Assembly (NCBI GenBank): GCA_035387885.1
Contig: DAOOOW010000018.1
Span: forward strand, 1 to 20,450
Source: DAOOOW01 sp035387885
Lineage (GTDB): Bacteria; Patescibacteriota; Patescibacteriia; UBA2196
DNA: 20,450 nt
Direction: 5' to 3'
Shown: piece after piece, positions 1 to 5,186 of the stretch
How the letters are laid out: every line of letters begins with the position of its first letter
Numbering within the stretch: position 1 is the first letter of the stretch
Made by a program: the position numbers and the translations under genes
The notes under the pieces: model-generated
The model's database searches: none
What the model was told of the DNA's origin: nothing
What the model saw: the letters and a program-made list of their open reading frames with translations, nothing else

Positions 1-92
1 AAGAACTTTTGGGACATGCCAACATCAGGACAACCCAGATTTACACCAAAGTGACCAATCCAAGTTTGAAAAATATAAAAAGTCCGTTATAA
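1..92 (+). CDS. Xer-type tyrosine recombinase, C-terminal end (partial)
   Basis: Reading from base 3, the last 29 codons before the TAA at 90-92 give a peptide starting ELLGHANIRTTQIYTKV. LLGHxNxxTTQIYTxV is the hallmark end of XerC/XerD-type phage-integrase family enzymes: the LGH histidine helps activate the scissile phosphate and the IYT tyrosine is the nucleophile that attaches covalently to DNA. The start lies outside the window, so it cannot be told whether this is the housekeeping Xer protein for dimer resolution or an element-borne integrase. The short tail after the tyrosine (about 15 residues) fits a Xer protein. The gene is followed directly by a palindromic repeat. Confidence 0.85.
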   Translation, partial: ELLGHANIRTTQIYTKVTNPSLKNIKSPL

Positions 93-93
93 A

Positions 94-150
94 CCTCTCC
101 CGTTAATAAGACACACCGTGTCTTATTAACCCCCTTATTAAGGGGAGGGG
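94..150. repeat. Nested palindromic intergenic repeat
   Basis: A perfect 13-bp inverted repeat (102-114 against 118-130, loop ACC) sits inside a longer imperfect one formed by the CT-rich stretch at 94-101 and the GGGGAGGGG at 142-150. There is no T-tract, so it is not a standard intrinsic terminator, though it could stabilise the 3' end of the recombinase mRNA. Its CCTCTCCC/GGGGAGGGG edges recall the larger inverted repeat at 17776-17916. Confidence 0.7.
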
Positions 151-172
151 TAATTGTAAATTAAAATTATGT

Positions 173-475
173 ATGCGGTTGTCTAATTTACAAAAATATA
201 TTTTATTAGAATGCTTCAATAACAAATTGAATAAAATTTCGCGTAGACGACTAACTGGTTTTTATGATAAAATAAATAAGAAGCCAAAAAAAGAAATGTG
301 GACAAAAATTATTACTAAAAGTATTGAACGATTGATTGACAAAGAAATGCTGATTGGTTTTGGCGAGAGGACAAAATATAAATGGTTTGTTAAAGAAATT
401 GGTTTAACCACTAAGGGTAGGCGAGAGGCTAAAAGGCTTTTGGGAGAGCAGATGAAACTGCCGTTTAAAAAATGA
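173..475 (+). CDS. Small basic protein, possibly winged-helix (unrecognised)
   Basis: A 100-residue, strongly basic protein that I do not recognise. It begins MRLSNLQKYILLECF, rich in predicted helix, and ends with a segment running from a KEMLIGFGER turn to GLTTKGRREAKRLL. Helices followed by a beta-hairpin and a TTKGR motif resemble winged-helix DNA-binding proteins, where LTxKGR often follows the wing, but this is a fold-level guess. The ATG at 173 is the first in frame. The purine-rich stretch at 141-150 is too far upstream to be a good ribosome-binding site. The stop codon is followed almost at once by the left arm of an inverted repeat. Codon use is AT-rich like its neighbours. Confidence 0.6.
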   Translation: MRLSNLQKYILLECFNNKLNKISRRRLTGFYDKINKKPKKEMWTKIITKSIERLIDKEMLIGFGERTKYKWFVKEIGLTTKGRREAKRLLGEQMKLPFKK

Positions 476-893
476 ATTACGAATAACGAATTATGAATCA
501 TGGAAAAAGAAAAAATAAAAAAATTTACTGATTTAAATACTTGGAAAGAAGGACATAAAATAGTATTGATAATATATAAAATAACAAAAGAATTTCCTAG
601 AGATGAGGTGTTTGGATTAATTAGCCAATTAAGAAGATGCGCTGTTTCGATCACTTCTAATATCGCCGAGGGCTTTAGTAGACAATCATACAAAGAGAAA
701 GTAAATTTTTATTCAATGGCTTTGGGCTCTTTAACAGAATTACAAAATCAAATTTTAGTTGCCAGAGATGTTGGTTATATAACACAAGAAAAATTTAGCC
801 AAGTCGCTAATCAAACTATTATTATTCATAAACTAATTAATGGGTTAATTCGTGCTTCAAAAACCATTATTCATAATTCGTAATTCATAATTC
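474..893. mobile_element. Candidate cassette: four-helix-bundle gene within 30-bp inverted repeats
   Basis: Left arm 474-503 and right arm 864-893 are inverted copies that match at 27 of 30 positions. Both are built from the heptamer GAATTAY, read in opposite directions. The arms contain the gene's ATG (500-502) and its TAA (881-883), so the whole coding unit is exactly framed by them. Similar heptamer tracts occur at 8577-8604 and 18633-18660. Small S23-type genes bounded by complementary ends are known as intervening sequences in 23S rRNA genes of some bacteria; calling this one a mobile or formerly mobile cassette is an inference. No target-site duplication was identified. Confidence 0.4.
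500..883 (+). CDS. Four-helix-bundle protein (S23/IVP family)
   Basis: A 127-residue protein of the four-helix-bundle family first known as the ORF of 23S rRNA intervening sequences (S23/IVP) and related to the Avd accessory protein of diversity-generating retroelements. Family signatures: an N-terminal FTDLNTWKEGHKIVLIIYK helix, FPRDEVFGLISQLRRCAVSI in the middle, then SNIAEGFSRQSYKEKVNFYS and a helix with GSLTELQNQI. Length and order match the family. The molecular role is unknown in most genomes; members form oligomers with a basic surface that may bind nucleic acid. No SD sequence is visible. The start codon lies in the left arm and the stop codon in the right arm of a 30-bp inverted repeat, so the mRNA could fold with both ends paired and the start occluded. 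Confidence 0.9.
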   Translation: MEKEKIKKFTDLNTWKEGHKIVLIIYKITKEFPRDEVFGLISQLRRCAVSITSNIAEGFSRQSYKEKVNFYSMALGSLTELQNQILVARDVGYITQEKFSQVANQTIIIHKLINGLIRASKTIIHNS

Positions 894-903
894 AAATAAT
901 TTT

Positions 904-1476
904 ATGCTTACACCATTTTTATTCAAGGTTATCTATTTTTATCTGATTGGCATGGCCTTGGCGCTTTTGGAAATTCAAATTGAAGGCAGGGATGGCTGGG
1001 CTGCTAAATTGCCCACTTGGCGGCCTAAGTCAGATTCCAAGGTCGCTAAATTTTATGCCAAAATAATGAGCGACAAAGAATTGACTGGCTATCATTTTGT
1101 TTTGAATATTTTTCTGTTGCTTTTTATGCACTGGCCGTTTGTGTGGAATTGGAGCTGGAATATTTATCAGGAATTGGAAATTATGAGTTTGTTTATGCTG
1201 TTTGTTGTGGTTTGGGATTTTTTGTGGTTTATTATGAATCCACATTTTTCTTTGCACGATTTTGGCCCAGCCAATGTTTGGTGGCATAAAAAATGGACTG
1301 GGCGTATCCCAACCGATTATTTTTTTGGCATTGGCGCGGCAATTCTTTTGTTTTTACCGGAAATTTTAAATATAGATTTAAGGCAAGGAATTTATAAAGT
1401 TTTAATCATGCTTGGGGTTAATGCTGTTTTAACTTTTTTAATTATCAAAATTGATCCTTATACTTATAAAATTTAA
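904..1476 (+). CDS. Conserved multi-pass membrane protein, function unknown
   Basis: A 190-residue integral membrane protein with about five hydrophobic segments (approximately residues 5-22, 63-80, 92-112, 138-156, 163-183). The most distinctive part is between segments 3 and 4: WDFLWFIMNP, then HF, LHDFGP and WWHKKW, giving histidines at 114, 118 and 128 with several tryptophans at the membrane surface. This could be a metal or cofactor site, but I cannot name a catalysed reaction. The ATG at 904 comes 11 nt after the right arm of the preceding inverted repeat and lacks an SD. The gene ends only 5 nt before the YbaK-type gene, so the two are probably co-transcribed. Confidence 0.7.
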   Translation: MLTPFLFKVIYFYLIGMALALLEIQIEGRDGWAAKLPTWRPKSDSKVAKFYAKIMSDKELTGYHFVLNIFLLLFMHWPFVWNWSWNIYQELEIMSLFMLFVVVWDFLWFIMNPHFSLHDFGPANVWWHKKWTGRIPTDYFFGIGAAILLFLPEILNIDLRQGIYKVLIMLGVNAVLTFLIIKIDPYTYKI

Positions 1477-1481
1477 GTTTT

Positions 1482-1997
1482 ATGAATAAAAAATTTTTAA
1501 AAAAATTAGATGAATCAAAATTAAAATACGAAGTTATTAAACATCGTAAGGTTTTTACAGCCTATGACGCAGCAGCAACTTTGAAAGTTAAATTAAACAC
1601 GATTGCCAAAAGTTTACTAGTTAAAATGAATAAGCCTTTGGAGCATGGCCAAAAACCTTATGCTATTGCTATAGTGCCGGCTGATAAAAATATTGATTTG
1701 AAAAGACTAGCCAAGGTTATGACCACCAAAGAGGTAAGGATTACCAAAGTAGAGATCCCCAAAGAGTCAGCCATGAAAGTTCATTTTAAAGTTAAACCTG
1801 GTACCATGAGCGCTTTTGGGTCTATGTATAAAATTGCAGTTTTTGTCGACAAGACCCTGAAAGGCACAGTGCTTTTTTCTTCAGGAGAATTTAGCGAAAG
1901 CGTAAAAATGAACGTGGCGGATTTTATAAAATTAGAAAGTGCCAAGTCGGGTAATTTTAGTGTGGCCAAAAAAATAAAAAAATTAAAAAAGAAATAA
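1482..1997 (+). CDS. YbaK/EbsC-type aminoacyl-tRNA deacylase
   Basis: A 171-residue YbaK/ProX-superfamily protein. These cytoplasmic enzymes hydrolyse mischarged aminoacyl-tRNA in trans (for example Cys-tRNA(Pro)). Visible family traits are the N-terminal KYEVIKHRKVFTAYDAA region, the AKSLLVKM strand with Lys43 at the position of the conserved lysine, the IVPADKNIDLKRLAK segment, a glycine-containing PGTMSAFGS loop equivalent to the family GxxSPxG motif, and a closing VLFSSGEFSESVKM strand. The usual SP of the loop is SA here, so activity or substrate may differ. The C-terminal tail is very lysine-rich (KKIKKLKKK), perhaps for tRNA contact. It follows the membrane-protein gene by 5 nt. Substrate specificity cannot be read from sequence. 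Confidence 0.85.
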   Translation: MNKKFLKKLDESKLKYEVIKHRKVFTAYDAAATLKVKLNTIAKSLLVKMNKPLEHGQKPYAIAIVPADKNIDLKRLAKVMTTKEVRITKVEIPKESAMKVHFKVKPGTMSAFGSMYKIAVFVDKTLKGTVLFSSGEFSESVKMNVADFIKLESAKSGNFSVAKKIKKLKKK

Positions 1998-2020
1998 CTT
2001 AATGTTGGATATGAGCGTGT

Positions 2021-2064
2021 GCCACGGGATCCCTCGACTCCGCTTCGCTACGCTCGGGATGACA
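2021..2064. repeat. REP-like palindrome (CCACGGGATCC type)
   Basis: A GC-rich palindrome in an AT-rich gap, beginning CCACGGGATCCCTCG and ending GCTCGGGATGAC, able to fold with GGGATCC near one end against GGGATGAC at the other. The first 11 bases recur exactly at 7656-7666 inside ileS. It ends 10 nt before the scpA start codon, so it could influence scpA translation. Confidence 0.75.
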
Positions 2065-2074
2065 TGATGTTTAA

Positions 2075-2770
2075 ATGTATAAAGTAAAGTTAGAAAAATT
2101 TGAAGGGCCGTTGGATTTGCTTCTGCAATTAATTGAAGGGGCAGATTTGGATATTACCGAGGTGGCTATTGCCGATGTGGCCGAGCAGTTTATGAAGTAT
2201 TTGGAGTTGGTGGAAGAAAAAAATCCTGAAGAATTGGCGGATTTTTTGGTGGTGGCTTCTAAATTATTATTAATAAAATCACGGGTGCTTTTGCCTAATT
2301 TAAAAATTGATGCTGAAGATGATGGACTTAATTTAGCCACTCAGTTAAAAATCTACAAAGAATATTATGAAGCATCTAAAAATATTGAAAAAATATTAGC
2401 TGAAAAAAAAGTTTTATTTTTACGCGATAAAATTCCAGTTGACTTAGAAGTTATTTTTAATCCGCCCAAAGATTTAAATACTGAGAAACTAAAAAAGATA
2501 TTTTTAGAAATACTTAAAGAAATTGAGCCAATTATTAAATTGCCCCAGAAATCCATGCTCCGGGCAGTTTCCATTAAAGAAAAGATTGAAAGTATTAGGC
2601 AAAGAATTTTGGCAGTAGCCAGTATTAATTTTAAAGATTTAATTAAAGGTTCAAAAGATAAAACGGATGTTATTATAACCTTTTTAGGCTTACTTGAGTT
2701 GGTCAAACAAAGAGTGGTCTTGGTGGAACAAAATAATTTGCATGATGAAATAATAATTAAAAAAATATGA
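2075..2770 (+). CDS. scpA: Segregation and condensation protein A
   Basis: A 231-residue ScpA (kleisin) subunit, which bridges the heads of an SMC dimer and binds ScpB in the bacterial condensin complex that organises and segregates the chromosome. The N-terminus YKVKLEKFEGPLDLLLQLIE is the classic ScpA start, followed by DITEVAIADVAEQF and ADFLVVASKLLLIKSRVLLP, the helices that contact the SMC neck. The C-terminus (about 165-230) is the winged-helix part, including SIKEKIESIRQRI and TFLGLLELVKQ. Length is usual for the family. No SD is visible; a REP-like hairpin lies just upstream. It overlaps scpB by 4 nt (ATGA), implying translational coupling. Confidence 0.96.
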   Translation: MYKVKLEKFEGPLDLLLQLIEGADLDITEVAIADVAEQFMKYLELVEEKNPEELADFLVVASKLLLIKSRVLLPNLKIDAEDDGLNLATQLKIYKEYYEASKNIEKILAEKKVLFLRDKIPVDLEVIFNPPKDLNTEKLKKIFLEILKEIEPIIKLPQKSMLRAVSIKEKIESIRQRILAVASINFKDLIKGSKDKTDVIITFLGLLELVKQRVVLVEQNNLHDEIIIKKI

Positions 2771-3303
2771 TAAAAAAACAAGTAGAAGCCCTTTTATTTT
2801 TAACCAATAAACCCTTAAGTCTTAAAAAGTTAGCCGAATTAACCGAGCGGTCTAAAGCAGAAATAGAAACTGTTTTGGAAGTTTTAAAGCAGGAATATAA
2901 TAAAAGTGAACGAGGAATTAAAATAATTATTAACGATGAACATGTACAAATGGCTACAGATCCAGAGGTTTCCGAAATAATGGAAAAATTTTTAAAAGAG
3001 GAACTAACTGGTGAAATGACTCGGCCGCAACTGGAAGCTTTAACTATCATTGCCTATAGGAGCCCTGTTACTAAAATGGAATTGGAACAAATTCGTGGCG
3101 TGAATTGTTCTATGATTTTAAGAAATTTAATGATGCGGGGATTAATTGAAACAAGCCTAGACAAGAAAATCGGCGCTAATGTTTATAGTGTAACTTTGGA
3201 ATTTGTGCGTCATTTGGGTTTAACAGATATTAAAGATTTACCAGATTTTGAAAGGTTGTCTAAGCATGAGACGATTGAGGAACTTTTGAATAAAAGTAAC
3301 TAG
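2767..3303 (+). CDS. scpB: Segregation and condensation protein B
   Basis: A 178-residue ScpB, the tandem winged-helix partner of ScpA in the SMC-ScpAB complex. Family motifs: VEALLFLTNKPLSLKKLAEL at the N-terminus, then RPQLEALTIIAYRSPVTK and EQIRGVNCSMILRNLMMRGL in the second winged helix. The start overlaps the end of scpA by 4 nt, fixing the start codon. The final codons and the TAG stop lie inside a run of 7-nt repeats (AGTAACT), so the C-terminal Ser-Asn-stop is repeat-derived. No terminator hairpin is obvious before the next gene. Confidence 0.96.
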   Translation: MIKKQVEALLFLTNKPLSLKKLAELTERSKAEIETVLEVLKQEYNKSERGIKIIINDEHVQMATDPEVSEIMEKFLKEELTGEMTRPQLEALTIIAYRSPVTKMELEQIRGVNCSMILRNLMMRGLIETSLDKKIGANVYSVTLEFVRHLGLTDIKDLPDFERLSKHETIEELLNKSN

Positions 3304-3330
3304 TAACTAGTAATTGGTAATTGGTAAAAG
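3295..3330. repeat. Tandem heptamer repeat at the scpB 3' end
   Basis: Five consecutive 7-nt units at 3295-3329: AGTAACT, AGTAACT, AGTAATT, GGTAATT, GGTAAAA. The run begins within the last codons of scpB and supplies its TAG stop. Confidence 0.8.
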
Positions 3331-3350
3331 GAAAATGAAAAAAAGTATGG

Positions 3351-3378
3351 TGTATAATGTATTATGTATTATGGTAGG
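3351..3378. repeat. Second tandem heptamer repeat downstream of scpB
   Basis: Units TGTATAA, TGTATTA, TGTATTA and TGGTAGG follow each other in strict 7-nt register at 3351-3378, about 20 nt after the previous heptamer run. Confidence 0.7.
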
Positions 3379-3403
3379 GGAGAAAAATTTTTTTTCAAAA
3401 AGT

Positions 3404-3432
3404 TTGACGAATTTATGATTAAAGAGTAAATT
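3404..3432 (+). promoter_or_regulatory. Putative sigma-70-type promoter for the gene at 3484
   Basis: TTGACG (3404-3409) and TAAATT (3427-3432) are separated by 17 nt. Transcription would begin around 3440, leaving a leader of about 45 nt that carries the strong AGGAGG ribosome-binding site. Confidence 0.5.
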
Positions 3433-3483
3433 GGATATAAATATAGAAACATAAACAACAAATAAACAACCAGGAGGTTGCAA

Positions 3484-3762
3484 ATGGCTGATAAACCCAA
3501 AAAAGTTACAGAAGAGGAGTTTGATGAATTTCTTTTTGGTCTTTTCGAAAAACATCTGTGGTTTTATCAAACAATTGATTTGGTTTTAGTTCAAGAGGAA
3601 ATTAAAAAAAATGGTTGGGCAGCAACATATCAGGAGATTATTGTCTCCTTAAATCGTTTTTTAAGAGATCCGGAAAAAAATAAATATTTTTATGCCGGGT
3701 ATAGGAATGAAGATATAAAGATGGAAAGCTGTCCTGTCAGACTTTGTTTTGTAAAAGATTAA
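3484..3762 (+). CDS. Small cytosolic protein, function unknown
   Basis: A 92-residue protein with no signal peptide or membrane segment. I do not recognise it. It starts MADKPKKVTEEEFDEFLFGLF, is rich in aromatic residues (HLWFYQTIDLV, NKYFYAGYRNED), and ends with a pair of cysteines (CPVRLC). The middle, NGWAATYQEIIVSLNRFLRDP, reads as helices. The start is set by a textbook AGGAGG (3472-3477) six bases before the ATG at 3484; an upstream TTG at 3478 is too close to the SD. The gene has its own promoter and a terminator at 3791-3820, so it is probably monocistronic. The SD and spacing resemble those of 3928, 10521 and 10765 rather than the SD-less housekeeping genes. Confidence 0.7.
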   Translation: MADKPKKVTEEEFDEFLFGLFEKHLWFYQTIDLVLVQEEIKKNGWAATYQEIIVSLNRFLRDPEKNKYFYAGYRNEDIKMESCPVRLCFVKD

Positions 3763-3790
3763 TTTATGTGAATAGCATATTTAAAATTAT

Positions 3791-3820
3791 GGGACTTGCA
3801 GTTATGTGAGTCCCTTTTTT
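3791..3820 (+). terminator. Intrinsic terminator
   Basis: GGGACT (3791-3796) pairs with AGTCCC (3809-3814) and is followed directly by six Ts. It ends the transcript of the 92-residue protein gene. Confidence 0.85.
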
Positions 3821-3832
3821 ATTTGCCAAAGC

Positions 3833-3861
3833 TTGACAAAAATATTTATTTGATGTATTTT
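3833..3861 (+). promoter_or_regulatory. Sigma-70-type promoter for the zinc-ribbon protein gene
   Basis: A consensus TTGACA (3833-3838), a 17-nt spacer and TATTTT (3856-3861), placed just after the previous terminator and about 65 nt before the ATG at 3928. Confidence 0.7.
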
Positions 3862-3927
3862 ATAGCCAATACTTTGAACACAATCATTGTTTTACTTTAA
3901 CAAATTCACAAAAAAGGAGACAACACA

Positions 3928-4989
3928 ATGGCAGAGGAAACATATTTTTGTAATAAGTGTAATAAGAAATTTTCTTCTGAAGAGATCATACATGATGGCA
4001 ATCTGCAACTCTGTCCTCCCGATGGCAAACATGTGGTTGAATTAGTTGAACAAATTTCTTCTGTTGAACCAGCGACAGAGGAGTGTTTTGCGGAGAGTGT
4101 TCAAAAGGAAGGGGCAAAAGTTTATTGCCATGGTTGCCAAAAGTATGTTTCGTCTAATTACGTCATGTACCATGATAATAGATGTTCCAAAGGGCATAAT
4201 GTTATGGGTGGAGAAGAACCCAGTAGGTGGCATTTAGATTGGGTTCTGTTGAGAAATAAAATCTCCAGACCAGTTTTAATTTTTTTGTCCGTGATTGCAA
4301 TCATTGTTGTTTTATATGTCATCTGGAACGGTATGACTACGAAAACGGTCTTGGCAGCTCCGGCTCTGACAGCCAATCTGCAAGTGACTGACTGGGAAAG
4401 TCGGTTGGCCGAAGCGGAAAAGAAAATCCAAAATTTGACCACGGCAAGTATGTTACAAATCGAGAGTGCTGGTCAAAAACAAACAGCCCGATTGATCAGT
4501 ACCAATGATTCCTTGCTGGCCGACCTGCATGAGGAAGAATACTCGTTAAAAAGCAGATTGAATGGTGAATACGCCACTGGTCTGGTCAATATGGATTCTC
4601 TAAAATATTTGGCCACGGAAATGAAAGGCCAGAAAGAAAGTTTGGCAGTCTTGGCCAGAAAGAGCGATCAAATGGCTGAAGACATCAATAGGGCGCGGGA
4701 AGATGCCAATCTGGCTAAAATTGTGGCCGAGGAAGCTGGTGAGAAAGCTGATAATCTAGCCGGTCAAATTATAACCATTACCGCTAACGGAAAAGAATTA
4801 CGGGCGGTCGTTGTTGATTTTTTTAAAAGTTCAACCATTGATACAAAATCTTTTGGTCGCAAAACAGTGGTGGCCAAAGCAGCTGAAGAAGCCATTGATA
4901 GGCTCTCCTCGATTGATGAGCCTGTAGTGGCCAATGATTCAGCAAAAGTTATGTCGGACGAAGAGGCTTTAGAAAGACTTCTTCGATAA
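3928..4989 (+). CDS. Zinc-ribbon, membrane-anchored coiled-coil protein
   Basis: A 353-residue protein of unknown role. Residues 8-35 form a first cysteine cluster (Cys8, Cys11, Cys29, His35) and residues 67-90 a second (Cys67, Cys70, Cys86, His90), so two zinc ribbons are likely. One membrane helix follows (about 115-133, PVLIFLSVIAIIVVLYVIW). The rest, about 155-290, is a hydrophilic alanine/glutamate-rich coiled coil (EAEKKIQNL, REDANLAKIVAEEAGEKAD). The topology suggests cytoplasmic zinc ribbons and an external coiled-coil stalk, or the reverse. The start is supported by AAAGGAG about 8 nt upstream. It has its own promoter and terminator. From about codon 135 onward the DNA is visibly richer in G and C than neighbouring genes. 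Confidence 0.7.
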   Translation: MAEETYFCNKCNKKFSSEEIIHDGNLQLCPPDGKHVVELVEQISSVEPATEECFAESVQKEGAKVYCHGCQKYVSSNYVMYHDNRCSKGHNVMGGEEPSRWHLDWVLLRNKISRPVLIFLSVIAIIVVLYVIWNGMTTKTVLAAPALTANLQVTDWESRLAEAEKKIQNLTTASMLQIESAGQKQTARLISTNDSLLADLHEEEYSLKSRLNGEYATGLVNMDSLKYLATEMKGQKESLAVLARKSDQMAEDINRAREDANLAKIVAEEAGEKADNLAGQIITITANGKELRAVVVDFFKSSTIDTKSFGRKTVVAKAAEEAIDRLSSIDEPVVANDSAKVMSDEEALERLLR

Positions 4990-5002
4990 TACAAACAAAT
5001 GA

Positions 5003-5029
5003 CCCGTGATTAAGTTCACGGGTTTTTTT
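5003..5029 (+). terminator. Intrinsic terminator
   Basis: CCCGTGA (5003-5009) pairs perfectly with TCACGGG (5016-5022), followed by seven Ts. It ends the zinc-ribbon protein transcript. Confidence 0.92.
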
Positions 5030-5031
5030 AT

Positions 5032-5060
5032 TTGCTAAAATTAAAGAAATTTAGTAAAAT
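5032..5060 (+). promoter_or_regulatory. Possible promoter for ileS
   Basis: TTGCTA (5032-5037) and TAAAAT (5055-5060) with a 17-nt spacer lie just after the terminator and before the repeat-filled leader of ileS. The match is moderate in an AT-rich stretch. Confidence 0.35.
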
Positions 5061-5124
5061 TTAAAGTGCTAATTAGTAGCGAATTATTTACGAATAACTA
5101 TAGGGACGAATAAATTTTAATTCA

Positions 5125-5176
5125 TGGGATCCCCGCTCTGCCAGCCTGATTTTCGGCTAGGCCGGCGGGGATGACA
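5125..5176. repeat. REP-like hairpin directly upstream of ileS
   Basis: ATCCCCGC (5129-5136) pairs with GCGGGGAT (5165-5172), with further GC pairing inside. The element shares its outline with the second half of the element at 13325-13473 (GGAT-C-rich-CTCTGCC to GCCGGCGGG-ATGACA). It is followed by seven Ts (5180-5186) and then immediately by the ileS ATG. Confidence 0.8.
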
Positions 5177-5186
5177 GCATTTTTTT

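Noticed and set aside
262..693. 143-codon open frame on the minus strand
   Set aside because: It overlaps two better supported plus-strand genes and its hydrophobic look comes from reading AT-rich codons in antisense.
2365..2781. 138-codon minus-strand open frame
   Set aside because: Antisense shadow of scpA, a gene with clear family motifs.
3478..3483. TTG start for the gene at 3484
   Set aside because: It directly abuts the AGGAGG, leaving no spacing; the ATG six bases later fits.
5125..5186. T-box riboswitch before ileS
   Set aside because: No T-box sequence or specifier-loop arrangement; the hairpin belongs to the REP family.
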